Source: Sabellastarte sp. h YS-2021
Taxonomy: Eukaryota > Annelida > Polychaeta > Sabellida > Sabellidae
Direction of reading: 5' to 3'
NCBI GenBank assembly: GCA_964017235.1
Contig: OZ024931.1
Location: 94,893,721-94,957,720, forward strand
Length of the DNA stretch: 64,000 nt
Positions 24,046 through 35,513 of the stretch are shown piece by piece (positions within the stretch are counted from its first letter, which is position 1; every line of letters starts with the position of its first letter). The notes under the pieces were generated by a model that was not told where the DNA came from, searched no databases, and worked only from the letters and a program-made list of their open reading frames with translations. Both the position numbers and the translations under genes were made by a program.

Positions 24046-24298
24046 TAACGTGCAAGTAAACTAGAGCCGATCGAGGTAACCAAGTCTAGGGAATTTTTTT
24101 TCACTTAACTGATATCAAAAAACTTTTTAACTGAAATAAAATAGGCCAAAACTTTGAATAACGCATTGAACTTGCAAAATAAGCTTATATATTTTAAACT
24201 TCTAAAAACTTTTGCCTCTTGTGGCAGCCAATGAAATCGCTGTCACAGCCGAATACCTGTTGCCAGGTTTTTTCAAGTAATGACAGTAAACCACGTAC
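24046..24298. other. No feature recognised
   Basis: AT-rich sequence between the LINE end and a TIR element. I see no exon, repeat or structured RNA. Confidence 0.4.
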
Positions 24299-24330
24299 GT
24301 ACCAGACATGGGGTCAAACACTTTCAAAAG

Positions 24331-24791
24331 TACCGTATTTATTGCAATAAACGCCCCCTCCCTATTAATCCCCCCCCCCTCTTCTCTACCTTTGCAAAAT
24401 TCATATTTCGGGGTTTTACATCCCTGTCAACAGCCAACACCTTTGCGATTCCAGGATTCCGAAAAATGGTGCATTTTAGTACTTCCCAAGCAAATATCGC
24501 TTACGAGAAATAAAGAAAATAAAAACAAAACATGGCAGTATTGGTCACAGACGCATTGAAATCGGCAAAAATACAAGATAAAACTACATAATTTCTTCAG
24601 ATTTAAGGTTTGTTTTAAATATTTTAAGCTGTCTCGCCATTATACATGCCAGCAAGCGAGATCAAGGCAGCAAGTGTCCATTATCGCCCATGGCCACTGG
24701 ACTCGAGATATAATTTTGTTTATCTGTAATAGTCGCCCCCCCCTTTTGAAAAATGCATTGCCCCGGGGCGTTTATTTCAATAAATACGGTA
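24331..24791. mobile_element. MITE with 26-bp TIRs, TA target
   Basis: TACCGTATTTATTGCAATAA / ACGCCCC at the left is matched, with one mismatch, by GGGGCGTTTATTTC / AATAAATACGGTA at the right. Removing it and one TA restores the AAAAGTATTTAAATACAAAT sequence of the host element, so the insertion used a TA site (Tc1/mariner-like behaviour, inferred). Confidence 0.8.
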
Positions 24792-25699
24792 TTTAAATAC
24801 AAATGCAAATACTTTTCAATTTTTCACATGCAAATACTTTTATTTTCTTCAAATGCAAATACTTTTCAAAAGTATTTCAAATACTTTTTCAAATACTTTC
24901 AAATACTTTAAGTTTTATATGTTGGCATACATGAATATATTAAATGTGAAAAGTATAATACACATTAAGTGGAGATAAAAAATTGTAAAACACACAAAAT
25001 AAATTTTAAATCTTCTTTGGAAACAAAATAATAGTGGCGATAACTACTATTGGTACTAAATATTAAAAAACAATATCTGTTGAAAAAAATGAACAATGCA
25101 CAGTATTCAAAAAGATTGTATTTTTTAAATTATTTTTTGAACTTCTAAAATATTTATTTTCTAATAAAGTTATTTCTTGTGAAAGACTGAACTTTTACAT
25201 TCCTGTAACACTTATAAGAAATGCTTAAAATTTTTACCTTTAAGTGAGGGGATTAGTGGTTCCTTTTGTTGAGCCACTGAGTTCAGTAGAACAATGCTTG
25301 CACCTCACACAATACATTCGATTTTCTTCAGGGACATTCATAACAGAAAAGTTTTGTCTAATATAGGCTTAATCTTTCCTAACATCTTGAATCTTCCTAG
25401 TAACCTTTTACTGAATGTTTGTTTTGTGTTTATGTATCTTTACACAAATCCACAATGATGGGACTGTCACTTTTAAGCTGCTTTTTGTATAATCAGGACA
25501 ATATGTTGGTTTTAGACTTGTTTATGCAAATTGCAATATCACTTTAAGAGATCAATCGGTCTTTGACATAATGTTTCTTTATCAGCTAAATGTCTTCGAA
25601 GCTGTAAGTTTATAATATTAGTAGTATTCAATAAGTCAATAACATAAAACATTTTTAACTCATTTTACAAAAGTACTCATAAAAATCTACTGCTTCTAG

Positions 25700-25896
25700 C
25701 CATAACTTGGCTGCGGGCGTAAGTTGGCCACCACTCATTTGAAACATGCAAACGTGTGATTGCACAGGGTTTAAAAATGATACTTATCATAAATCTTATT
25801 ATAATAGACCATTCAAGAATGATACAGGCCTTTAGATTTATGGAAATTTCAACATATGATGATGGCGGCCAACTTATATCCACGGCCAAGTTATAC
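25700..25896. mobile_element. MITE family M, copy 1
   Basis: TIRs of CATAACTTGGCTGCGGGCGT + AAGTTGGCC and the inverse GGCCAACTTATATCC + ACGGCCAAGTTATAC. The terminal repeat is itself a duplicated AAGTTGGCC motif. The interior (TTGCACAGGGTTTAAA, AATAGACCATTCAAGAATGA) is nearly identical to copy 2 at 30160. Confidence 0.8.
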
Positions 25897-26121
25897 CTAG
25901 AATAAGACAGAAAAAAAATAACTTTGTAAAAAAGAAAACGAAAAAGCAACAAATTCAGTCACTTACAGAATAAATTGTATTTGCAAAATGTATTTGAAAG
26001 TATTTGAAGTTTTTTTTTCCAAATGCACATACTTTTCATTTGAAATCTTCACATGCAAATACTTTTGAAAAGTATTTAAAATGCATTTAAATGCAAATGT
26101 ATTTGACCCCATCTCTGGTAC

Positions 26122-27334
26122 ATATAGTGGACAATCATAAAGTTGATCACTTAAGGGAGACTTGTAAAGAGTGATTGTTCTCACTTAATAAAATTAAAAT
26201 CAACCTCAAAATATTAAGGTACACTGAAAAATACGACTTCAAGACTTCTAAGATTTTTTTTTCAACAAAAACTTCAAACTTGGGTTTCAAAACGCAGACA
26301 ACAGAATGTCGTTTGTAAGGTTGCTTATTAAGTCGATCACCTAGCACCACCACTTTCATAGAGATCAACAAGATGAAAGCTTTGTTACAAGATGCTCCAA
26401 TATATCTATAGAACAAAAATTTGTACACAGATTTTATACTAGTCGTATTTTAATAAACTGTATGTTTTATTTCTGTAATGACGTAACATTTAAGTGATTA
26501 TTTCAGAAAATATAAAAATATATCCGCTTGGAACACATTGCACGACTATTTTTATAGAATATATTCAAGAAAAGGGTGTTTGTTTATTTGCAAATTCAAA
26601 TGAAGTTTGGTATGTGTGGTAAAGCTGTCAATGCTGACCGATCGACTTAATGAGCTTATCGACATTATGATCATCTACTTTATCCACGATGGACAGGTTT
26701 TCGATATGACAACGTAAACGGACAATGCTGAATATCACAACCAATGCAAGAAAAATTATCAGACATATAACAACAAAATTATATCCTCAAAGTCGCTGGT
26801 TCAATGTGACTGCCTATTCATTCCAAAATATTGTAAAACTGTCATCCAAAAACGAGGCTGACAGCTTATGTTTTAAATGATCGAAAGCGTGTATACTGCC
26901 TGGCTTCATATCTTGGCACACGCGGCCACGCCTCAAATTGGCACAAAACGGAAGTTAAAATATTTAATAACAATTGTTCTTTATCGCCCAAACTCGTACA
27001 TTTTTGCTTGCTAAGTAAGGAAGTGGAATTGATGACATAAATAATTTAAATATCTTCAGGAATTTCCGTATGCAAATTGTGCCAATTTGAGGCACTGATT
27101 TCATGTAGAAATTATATTATCGCTCATGAAAAACAGTGTAAAAGGTTTATTATTTTGATTTTATGTCAGTAAAATGCTTTTATAACTTGCGCTTGTGTCA
27201 ATTCATAGTTTAATAAAAAGAAATCCACAAAATTACACTCAAATAAAAATCAAAAATAAGGTTTTTGTGTCCAAGGTGTGCTAAGTTAAGGCGTGAAGCA
27301 GTATATCGAAAACCCGTACATTGGCTAGTACCAT
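26122..27334. other. No gene recognised
   Basis: AT-rich sequence without long open frames, tandem structure or clear terminal repeats. A stretch with 'GGCACACGCGGCCACGCCTCAA' composition near 26930 and a similar CGTG-containing stretch near 27290 suggest another old element, but no boundaries can be set. Confidence 0.35.
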
Positions 27335-27677
27335 ACACGGGTGTCATTAATGTTAGACGTCATTAATGTTAGACAATGATAAAAAATAGATAGCTAAACA
27401 CATTTAATGTGATACATATACACCGATACACATAAACAAGGGATTGCTTTTTCCATTTCTTAATAATTTAAGGAAGTAACATAAAACCAGACAATATAAA
27501 AACAACTTGTCTAACATTAATGACGTCTAACATTAATGACACCCGTGGGATCAAGTGAAGAAAGAGGCGCATTCAGTCGAAACGCCACTAAAAGATGGGT
27601 CGAGGGGGGAGATCTTCCGTCGGTTTGCCGAGCGGCGCCTGTATCTTCACTTGTCCCCACCCGTGTACTATCCCAAA
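27335..27677. mobile_element. TIR element with doubled 'GTCATTAATGTTAGAC' arms
   Basis: The left arm ACACGGGTGTCATTAATGTT then AGACGTCATTAATGTTAGAC is the perfect inverse of the right arm (27508-27546) within about 39 bp. Each arm carries the motif twice. The last bases of the right arm are separated from their flank (CACCCGTGTACTATCC) by a nested 110-bp MITE. Confidence 0.8.
27548..27657. mobile_element. Short hAT-like MITE, copy 1, with 8-bp target duplication
   Basis: About 110 bp. Ends GGATCAAGTGAAGA and TCTTCACTTGTCCC are imperfect TIRs. CACCCGTG flanks both sides (27540-27547 and 27658-27665). It contains CAGTCGAAACGC and GAGCGGCGCCT. The 8-bp duplication and small size suggest hAT mobilisation; no transposase is present. 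Confidence 0.85.
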
Positions 27678-27683
27678 TTCTAA

Positions 27684-28334
27684 CATGACACTGATGTGTC
27701 CGTCATTCTGATTGGTCGAGAGCGATTTCTAAACCGTCTAAAATTCTGCATCAACATTACGGCTGTTATCAAATTCCCCATGCATAATTATTGGCTGAAA
27801 AACAATTGTCTATAAGCTTGTTTTCATAATTATATTTAAAATACTATGAGATAGTGTATAAAGTTATGCATTTTTGAATTGTTTGCTTGTACCTTGATTC
27901 AGAAAAAGTTTACAGTATATTTTTGGAAAAAAAATTACCCCTGTTCACTTGATGGAACAGCCAACATGGCGGCGCCCTATTGGGTTCACTTGGATAATTT
28001 TGTTAATTTTACAAGTGCTTTATAGTATTTTATTTAAAACAGTAATGTTTGAATAGGAATTCGCCTGAGTGCTTTGATAACGCCACCCGTGATCAAATTC
28101 TGCGTTTGGACGGTTTTTGAGTGATATATTCCTAGATCTATATTCTAACATGACACGCTTGTGTCCGCAATTCTGATTGGTCAATCTCAGTGGTAAAACC
28201 GAGCATAACCTCATGGCTAGTTTCACATAGGTGGGCGATAATCCCACTTCACTTTTTAAAAGTTAAATTTCGAAAAATATGCATTATAAATCTTCGTCAA
28301 AACAGAATAAAATATAAAATGTCATGTTAGAATA
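27684..28334. mobile_element. TIR element(s) with ATTCTAACATGACA ends
   Basis: TATTCTAACATGACA at 28141 is inverted at 28320-28334, bounding a ~194-bp MITE. A second left-end copy with the same following bases (GTGTCCGTCATTCTGATTGG) lies at 27685, so either two elements share ends or the short one derives from the longer one. No coding region. Confidence 0.65.
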
Positions 28335-28349
28335 GCAATAACACACTCC

Positions 28350-28512
28350 TAGCGTGGGGTAGACTGAGTATTCTGTCCCAAAATGTGCCTTTTTAAAACT
28401 GATGTACGGCATTTTGGGGCACATCCTGGATACCCAGTGAGGTAAACTAGTACATGTTTTAGGCACAGATATCTACCAATTCATGCCCTTCACGGCGTTT
28501 GTGTTTTTTGGA
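28350..28512. mobile_element. Family G foldback fragment, copy 1
   Basis: GTAGACTGAGTATTCTGTCC followed by a hairpin CCCAAAATGTGCC / GGCATTTTGGGG (about 28376-28420). It then reads CACATCCTGGATACCCAGTG and ATGCCCTTCACGGCGTTTGT. The same two blocks occur at 45152-45240 and 45463-45560, there split by ~220 bp. Its ends resemble those of the Mutator-like element at 44450. Confidence 0.6.
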
Positions 28513-28520
28513 TGCTTGTG

Positions 28521-28690
28521 CAATCTGTCTCTCGCCGATACATACCGTTTATAAAAGATCGGCCGAGAGACAGATTAATCGGTCTAAGCGTGGGGTTATG
28601 CAGGCTTTTACAACTCATAGTGCATTAGAAACACTCAGGCTTCGCCTTCGTGTTACTAATATCGCTATTCGTTGTAAAACCCTGCATAAC
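28521..28690. repeat. Two adjacent inverted repeats
   Basis: AATCTGTCTCTCGCCGAT (28522-28539) pairs with ATCGGCCGAGAGACAGATT (28558-28576). GTTATGCAGGCTTTTACAAC (28595-28614) pairs with GTTGTAAAACCCTGCATAAC (28671-28690), enclosing a third small stem around CAGGCTTCGCC. They are probably ends of foldback-type elements. Confidence 0.6.
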
Positions 28691-29148
28691 CACACGGTAG
28701 TCGTGTGTTATTTCTACAACATAAGGACCTTATTTCAAATCTGACACTATGACAGCAGAGGTCTTTAAGATAGAAATTGGTAAACATTCTATGGAATTTC
28801 CTATAGCATGTCTCCAAAACTCGTGTAAGGAAAAAAAACAACCTAAAAACTAAAAATGCAGTCAAAACATCCATTATTAGCTTCTATCTAACACCGATGA
28901 TGAGACTTCAAAGGGACATCTCATAAGGCAAATAATCTGACTCAATCCAGATGATTGTTGCCAAGAGATAAGTTTTGTAAGAAACTTTCTTAATGGCAGC
29001 AAAACAAAAGATCTTGTTCTATCTGAAATCTTTTGTTTAATCTAACCCAAATATCTCAAAGCCCAAACAGGACAGAGAGACCTATGTTGAGTCAACCTGT
29101 AGTCCACTGAGAAAAAGACCTCCGGCTTAATTGCAGTAGGCATCACTG
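28691..29148. other. No feature recognised
   Basis: No exon, array or terminal repeats seen; CATCACTG at 29141-29148 is the left target duplication of the next MITE. Confidence 0.4.
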
Positions 29149-29250
29149 CGGATCAAGTGAAGAGAGAGGCGCAGTCAGTCGAAACGCGTTAAAACATGGG
29201 TCGAGATCTTCCATCAGTTTTCCGAGCGGCGCCTCAATCTTCCCTTGGCC
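29149..29250. mobile_element. Short hAT-like MITE, copy 2, with 8-bp target duplication
   Basis: About 102 bp, nearly the same sequence as 27548-27657 (GATCAAGTGAAGAGAGAGGC, CAGTCGAAACGCG, GAGCGGCGCCT). It is flanked by CATCACTG on both sides (29141-29148 and 29251-29258). Two copies with different duplications confirm that the segment is mobile. Confidence 0.88.
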
Positions 29251-29420
29251 CATCACTGAAGTGACTTACTGTGATATAGTTAACTGTCAGCTCTATCAAC
29301 CACGGTGCACATTCCACACTGACAGCGGCTATCGTGGTTTTACAGCCGGATGTTTATATGGTTCGCTCTAAAATCAATAAATATTTCAGTCCATTCTGAA
29401 ACTCGGACTTCTGTCCAACT

Positions 29421-29458
29421 TAATAATAATAATAATAATAATATAATAATAATAATAT
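29421..29458. repeat. (TAA)n microsatellite, LINE 3' tail
   Basis: A run of TAA/ATA units immediately beyond the 3' end of the reverse-strand LINE fragment. On the minus strand it reads (TTA)n after AATAAACTTTAT, like the short tandem tails of CR1/L2-type LINEs. Confidence 0.85.
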
Positions 29459-30030
29459 AAAGTTTATTTCTTCTTAATTATACATATACAAGCACAAGTA
29501 ATAACATCGAGTTCAACAATTGAATACTTTCAACTATATACATTTACTGTGTTAAGTAGCAAGTACATAAGTAATAATATATTATGACATAAATTAAATA
29601 ATTTTAAGAAAATGAAAAGGAAATGACAGAAGCAATATAGCTTATTTAAAGTCACTCCCAACTTCCACTGGTGATTAAATTAATAAAACACAATGTTTTA
29701 ATTATAATTTTTGACCTTTCTGTATACTATTATTATATGACAACATACACATTCATGCTTCATATTTTTCTAGGAAGTAATTTTTAACTAGCTTTTTAAA
29801 CTTTGATAATGATGCAGAATTTATTATATCTGTTGGTAAACTATTAAATAAATTGACTCCAAATATAGACGGTGTATTAGCTTTTAAATTTGTTCTTCTA
29901 TACTTCACATAAAATTTTCCACACTGTCTAGTTTTACAATTATTGTTTTTTATTATGAATTCATCTTGTAAATTCCTGGGTAACATATTATTTACTATTA
30001 CGTGTTTGTTTTTTTATGAATAATTTATAC
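29459..30030 (-). pseudogene. 3' end of a CR1/L2/Jockey-type LINE (RT C-terminus)
   Basis: The minus-strand frame 29986-29753 ends FGVNLFNSLPTDI followed by SKFKKLVKNYFLEKYEA, the conserved tail of many LINE ORF2 proteins (W/F-N-SLP..I then a Lys-rich helix). It is followed by a ~290-bp 3' UTR and a (TTA)n tail. The fragment is 5' truncated at about 30030, as expected from incomplete target-primed reverse transcription. The exact clade is uncertain. Confidence 0.75.
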
Positions 30031-30048
30031 AAATGGACTTTTACTTGG

Positions 30049-30579
30049 CCAAAGCGGCGATAGCGGCGATGGGGGGAGGAGGTGGGAGTGGTGATTTTCC
30101 AGAAATATTTTATAAACTAGATCTAACAGAGATCCCAACGTGGAGTGTTACTGCTTATAGGCATAACTTGGCCGCGGACATAAGTTGGCCGCCTCTCATT
30201 TGAATGTGTCAAACAGACAAATGTGTAGTTGCACAGGGTTTTAAAGTGGTACTTATCATAAATCTTATTATAATAGACCATTCAAGAATGATACAGGCCT
30301 TAAGATTTATAGAAATTTCAAAATATGATGATGGTGGCCAACTTATGTCCGCGCCAACTTATGCCTGAAGGGGGCTTTCCAACAGTACTTTATAAATAAA
30401 AATATCTCCTGGCAATCGCCACCCCACACCCCCTCCCCATTTCCAAGTTGGGCAGGAAAGCCATCGCCACATGCTACATTAATGTTATTGAGAAAACATG
30501 CTCCAAGTGGAGGTACTTTATAAATAATAAACCTCCTGGCCATTGCCCCCACCCCCCCTCCATCGCCGCTATCGCCGCA
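30049..30579. mobile_element. TIR element with GCGGCGATAG ends and probable 8-bp duplication
   Basis: GCGGCGATAGCGGCGATGG at 30054 is inverted at 30560-30578 (CCATCGCCGCTATCGCCGC). TTACTTGG flanks both sides (30041-30048 and 30580-30587). The interior has three CTTTATAAATAA/TTTTATAAACTA plus C-rich blocks and a nested family M MITE. hAT-like by duplication length. Confidence 0.7.
30160..30365. mobile_element. MITE family M, copy 2
   Basis: GGCATAACTTGGCCGCGGAC + ATAAGTTGGCCGCC on the left, and the inverse GGCCAACTTATGTCCGCG + CCAACTTATGCC on the right. The interior is nearly identical to copy 1 (25700). Confidence 0.85.
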
Positions 30580-30898
30580 TTACTTGGACTTTCGCTGTTA
30601 TCGCCGCTGGCCATCTATCCCTCCTCATTTCTTCTCAATTAAAATTAACGTCACCGCTATCTTTCCGAGCGGTGATGGAATCGCCGCTTTTGTCCAACTT
30701 TTAGGAAGTGCCACACACTTACGAGGATTCTTTCGAACGGCAACGAAGGAAATAGGCAATATTTCGGTTATTTTGTGATAAAAGACAAAAAGTCTAGACC
30801 TTTGAACCTAAATTTTAGTATTTTAGTGCATCAATAAATGCTGGTGATGTGAGCCGACAAAACTAATATAATTATATTATAGCACAATATAATGGCCA
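30580..30898. other. No feature recognised
   Basis: Only scattered GCCGC/ATCGCCGC motifs that echo the neighbouring element's end; no exon or array. Confidence 0.35.
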
Positions 30899-31454
30899 GG
30901 GGCCGATTTCACAAAGGGACTTAAGTCCAGATTAAGACTTAAATTTAAGATTTTTGTCTTAAATTTTGTCAACAGAATGTTAAGTCTGTGGTCTTAGACT
31001 CAGCGGATTTCACAAAGTAGTTAATCCATGAAATTGCTAAGTCAGTGGACTTAACTTTAAGTTTGGGAGGTAGTGGGCTTAAATTTTGTAAAGAGGACTT
31101 AAATATGGCCGCCATAAACTTTTCTCCACTTCAGAATTTGAAATGGCTGTAAATAAAGTATAATTATACAGAATACCTTACTGAAGTAGTCTTTGGGAAG
31201 TTTATATAATGTAACAAGGTTTTCTATATCAAAACAACACATATCCTCAGAAAAAATGCATCAAATGAAGGATATAAAATGTCATATGACACAGAAAACC
31301 ACTGTGGTTATTTGATAAGCTTGGACTTAGCTAAGTCACCCCTTTGTGAAATCCATTTAAGTCCCAGACCTAGCTAAGTTCAAAGTCTCAGATTTAAGTC
31401 CAAGACTTAGCCAATAAAGGGATTTAGTTTAAGTTCTTTAGTGAAATCGGCCCC
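30899..31454. mobile_element. MITE-like element with GGGGCCGATTTCACAAAG ends
   Basis: The left end GGGGCCGATTTCACAAAGGG is inverted at the right as TTAGTGAAATCGGCCCC. The subterminal regions are packed with GACTTAAGTC / TTAAGTCT words in both orientations, giving strong self-complementarity. The interior is AT-rich and non-coding. Confidence 0.8.
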
Positions 31455-31898
31455 AGAAATCTTGCTTACAAGATAGAAATGTAGATGGGTGTAAACACTT
31501 GTTCCATGTGTACCCAAATACTTCAAAATGTGTTTTTTCACTGGCTTTGAATATTAGTAAAATAAGCAATAGTTTATCATTATATCTGAAATATCATTCA
31601 AGGTAAATTATATTGGGCTTTCAAAGATACCAATATTTGCAAGGAACTTATTACTGACCATGAAAAATGTATAATTATTTCAGTAATGACCCAATATTTT
31701 CAAAACCTATTGGTGTGCATTTGTTCATGCATGAAGACCAGATTTTTGGATAAAAAATATATTGTTTTTTTACTTTTTTTTTGCAGATTCTTGCACAAAA
31801 TTTAATGGTTACATCAGACTGAAAGGCCTGAATTTTTGTGTCCCAAATGATGTAAACAAGATAGCAAAGCTTGATGATTGTTACAATTATTGTGGAGG
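31455..31898. other. No feature recognised
   Basis: AT-rich with a T-run near 31765-31783. No coding or repeat structure seen. Confidence 0.35.
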
Positions 31899-31965
31899 GC
31901 TAATGGTGGCACAGTGGTAACAAACTCGTCTACCACCTCTGAGGTCTGCATTTAAAACCCCAGTC
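31899..31965 (+). ncRNA. Possible tRNA-derived SINE head
   Basis: Reads GGTGGCACAGTGGTAA (like a pol III A box with flanks), then CTCGTCTACCACCTCTGAGG and TCTGCATTTAAAACCCCAG (a poor B box). The spacing is tRNA-like, but the B box departs strongly from GGTTCGANNCC, so it is either a decayed SINE or chance similarity. Confidence 0.4.
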
Positions 31966-31989
31966 CCTATTTCCCTATTTGAGAAAGTT

Positions 31990-32310
31990 TGTAGAAGGGT
32001 AAGGGCAGTGACAGACCCTTTGGCCATACTAAGAAGAATATCGTTATGAATATCAAGGAGGGCACTTTCAGTAGAATGGTGTTTCTACAAGCCAATTGGA
32101 AGGCAGTCATAAAGCCCTCTTCGTCAAGATGAGTTTGTAGCTGGACGGCTACTACCCCTTCAAGTATCTTTGAGATAAAGTTTAAATTTGAGACAGGCCT
32201 ATAGTTTTTGAAAACTTCTTTGTCTAAGGATGAATTTTTTAGGATAGGAGTAACATGATCATGCCTGAAAAAATTTGGACAAGAAAATACCTTGCTCAAG
32301 AAAAATGTTG
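31990..32310 (-). pseudogene. CR1/L2-like LINE RT fragment
   Basis: The minus strand reads HDHVTPILKNSSLDKE, FKNYRPVSNLNFISKILEGV and a QLQTHLDEEGFMTAFQ segment. These are RT motifs typical of CR1/L2/Jockey LINEs (KNYRPVSNL followed by SK.LE). After FQ the reading frame breaks, with LLKV (usually TALLKV) recognisable just downstream. Truncated at both ends. Confidence 0.85.
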
Positions 32311-34085
32311 ATTATTGAAGTGATGGGGGTAATAATAACTTACAGATAATCCAGAACAAGGAAAGTGTATCATGTATTGTCATAAGGTTGGTACTTGCTT
32401 GCCTTGGCATTCATGGGCATATGTTCTACTTCCCTTTCCACATTCAAAGATTACGTATACAATGACGCAAGTGAATATTAGACTAACACCATTTAAATTA
32501 GTACTTAAATTGTACTTAGGTTGTCTTAATATGGCTGATGAAAGACAGATTTTGGGGCTGTCTAATGCTTCAAACCATAACTTGGAAAATGCCTTAACTT
32601 TGCACAAAACAGAAGACAATTTATATCTTCACATTCACTTGCCACTGCAAAAATTTACATGTTGCGACATAACAAAGATTGATTTATTGCCTTGTCTGTT
32701 GTAAAAGTTACATTTGTACTAGAGCTAGGACCAATACTAGTGTCACTATTTTGGTTCTACTGGTTCAACTCTGACAGATGACATAAAGGTTCTGCTTAAT
32801 ATTACCATGGTTGACATATATGATGGAAACTTTACTTGGTATTAAACAAAATCTGGTCAAAGAAAATATGTTGCCTACTGTAGTCACTGTTACGTTAGTA
32901 TTCACCCTAAGTAAAAACATCATGTTAATGTTTCATGACTATTCTCTAGTGTTTTGCAAATGGCAGAATGTTATCTGGGGCCTCCACATAATTAAGTGAA
33001 TTTCCCTGGGTGTCAACTGTATGAATTATGGTATTTCATCAATTACAAGTTTAAAGGACCAGGTCTGATCTATAACAACTAGAAACAATCTAAACTAATT
33101 CTGTATATATAACTTTATACACAACACACCCCATGACTTCAGGTGCAAGCCCCAGACATCCTCAATATCGTACTATACATTATATTTAAAGAGGCTTACA
33201 TGGTTTATACACACCTCTGGTTTTCTGAAAACACACAACAGGTATGGAAAAGTTCATGTTATGTACTATATGTGACTTGTAAAACTGATGAAATACCAAT
33301 TAAGAGTACATGTGTCACACATACACATTGATACCATTCGCATGTAAACCAAGTTTCTGACTTTGTATTCATGATAAAGGCCACTTTTCTGAACTTTTAT
33401 TTGTGCAAAAACTTGCACCCACATAATTAAAACTGCCACTTCCAAATATGTAAATGGTGTTTCTACCAGTGTTTTGAATAACCACCAACACAAGCATAAA
33501 AAGTGTTTATTGAATATTGTCTATTGAACCTATTAGTATGTCAGGAAGACATGCCTGGAAGTCATGTGTTGAAGAACCAGATATTTATATTGGGAGAAAA
33601 TTATTCCACTGAGCACCAGAAGACAAAGAAAAGACAAAAGATTTTCTACATCCTGGTACTTAGCAAGAAGCTAGACAAAGGCTAGACAGTGCATTCATTT
33701 CATAAATTGCACATAAAAGAAAATATTAAACAAAAAACAAAATGACAGAGTATACATAGTACCTCTTATATTTAATATATGTGTATAGATATTGCATATA
33801 TCTTTAGCTTTTAGAGGATAAAATGGCATTTTTAAATAACAATCAGAACCCAGTACATAACTCGAATCCAAGATTCAATTAAAAACTGTCACTAAGAGCA
33901 TCAAGTTTTCTGATTTGATGTCATAGTCTAAAGTCTAAAAATTAAAAAAAGCTTTGACAAAATTTGGTAAATTTTATCTGGTTATGTTAACTTTGCAACT
34001 AAGTCATAGTTAAGTAACCATTACTTTGCAACATTACATTTTTTGTAACATTAACTTTGATAAACCAAAGTTATGTAACTTGTGT
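32311..34085. other. No gene recognised
   Basis: Several short open frames (60-110 codons) have no recognisable motif, biased composition or splice context that I can support. No tandem structure. Near 34000-34080 there are short palindromes (AACTTTG / CAAAGTT) beside the Gypsy fragment, where an LTR edge could be expected but is not demonstrable. Confidence 0.35.
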
Positions 34086-34785
34086 TGAAATTCGAGGAAT
34101 GAGTTAGAGGATCTGGTTGACATTGGACCAAAGCATGCCACATTGATTGTTGATATGAGGGAGGCAGTTGGGTCAATCAGTGAAAGTGTCATGATGTTGG
34201 ACATTCCCAAACATATCAAAGAGAGAATTGTGCAGCAAGTAGAAGTTGTGTTTGATCCTGTCGGGTCAGAAGCCATTGACTTGAAACAGTTTTGTTAGAC
34301 GATGACAGGGGCATTTGACTCTGAAATCTGAGATCCAACAACTTAGTCGGAGACTTTTGGGGGAAATCCAGTCCATTAAGGATGATTTGTCCAGTATTCA
34401 TGGCCGGATAGACCAAATGGCTGATGAATTTGATGACATCAAGAAAAAAGTCAGTGGCTTGAGAACGATGGTCGAGCAAAGGTCATCAGGCTCAAGTAGG
34501 TTGAGCAGTGGATCCAACAAAGAAAAACAGCATGTTGTGAACCCAAAGGTAACAGGTATCAGACAGCAACAATTTTCAGATCAGATCGAGCAAGATGCTA
34601 AGAAACAGGCAGCAGTGGATGAGCTTGAAGAATCCTATGACCAAGCACATCAGCTGAAACAGAATAGATCTGATTTCAAACATGAATATCTTGCCAAATC
34701 AGAAAGGTGCCGATCTGACATAGTGAAGACAGACATCGACAAACGCAATCTGATTTCTCAAATTATCAGGGGGAAAGTAAAATGA
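34086..34785 (+). pseudogene. Ty3/Gypsy Gag, N-terminal coiled-coil part
   Basis: Reads LEDLVDIGPKHATLIVDMRE then MMLDIPKHIKERI. After a broken stretch comes a 156-codon frame (34315-34785), rich in Glu/Lys/Gln heptads (EIQQLSRRLLGEIQSIKDDL, RIDQMADEFDDIKKKV). I read it as the coiled-coil N-terminus of a long retroelement Gag because the capsid-like segment follows on the same strand. A free-standing coiled-coil gene is the alternative. Confidence 0.55.
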
Positions 34786-35513
34786 GAATGTTGTCACTCA
34801 ATGAAAAAACAAATGCTGTGTTACAAAAGATCAACAAAGGTGCAAGTGAACTCAACCAGAAGTTTGGCGTAACTTACCCGTTTGAGTCACAGGTAGATGA
34901 ACCAGAGTGGACTGGATTGGATTTGAGTTTGCATCAGGCTCATAACCCTGATTGACATCTGTTAGATTCCCCTTTTCCACAGATACTCCTTAGGTATTAT
35001 TACCCACAGTCTACCCCTTTCCCTTTGAAATTTGCAGAACCAAAACCACAGTCTACCCCTTTCCCTCCTAAGTCTGTACATTATGGACAACCATCACACC
35101 TTAGAGGTCTGCCACAAGATCAACCTTGTGACCCTTAACCAAAGCCCCTGACTCAGTCAAGACCTTCATAGTCATATACCAGGAAGTCACATGAATTGTA
35201 TCGTCTGCCAGTCTTCCACAATGCTACACAGCAGGACAACAGGGATACAATTCAGCCCCAGCAATCAGTTGGCCATAACCAACCCCAAGTTGCTTTACCC
35301 CAACCCAGTCCAACTAAGGGTGATTTTGAAACCATGATCAGAGAGGAAGTAAAAGAGGAAGTGAAGAAGACCATGGAGCCCTTGAGGAGTGTGAACCATT
35401 CATTAAGGAGTGCCTAAAGGAGAATAGGTCTTACAAATACAGCAATTCATCTAATTCAACGAACTCAGATGATGAAAATAGCTTAAGGCTGAACTCCAGG
35501 AATAACCATTCTG
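34786..35513 (+). pseudogene. Ty3/Gypsy Gag, Pro/Gln-rich linker with stops
   Basis: Continues as RMLSLNEKTNAVLQKINKGA, then a Pro/Gln-rich region (PQSTPFP twice, HNQPQVALPQPSPTK), then an acidic-basic helix (EEVKEEVKKTMEPL, 35330-35385). Several in-frame stops are visible. It links the coiled coil to the capsid-like part. Confidence 0.55.

Larger units (their letters stand above)
24299..26121. mobile_element. TIR element with 'AAATGCAAATACTTTT' subterminal repeats
   Basis: The left end GTACCAGACATGGGGTCAAA is the inverted counterpart of the right end TTTGACCCCATCTCTGGTAC (26102-26121). Both subterminal regions are filled with AAATGCAAATACTTTTCAAA and its palindromic reverse. The centre is AT-rich without a transposase. 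It contains two nested MITEs (24331-24791 and 25700-25896). Confidence 0.7.

Noticed and set aside
31899..31965. Functional tRNA gene
   Set aside because: The B box is badly degraded and no clover-leaf can be folded with confidence; at most a SINE head.
34315..34785. Independent coiled-coil host gene
   Set aside because: Possible, but it is on the same strand immediately before a Gypsy capsid-like domain and has comparable decay, so I annotate it as part of Gag with modest confidence.
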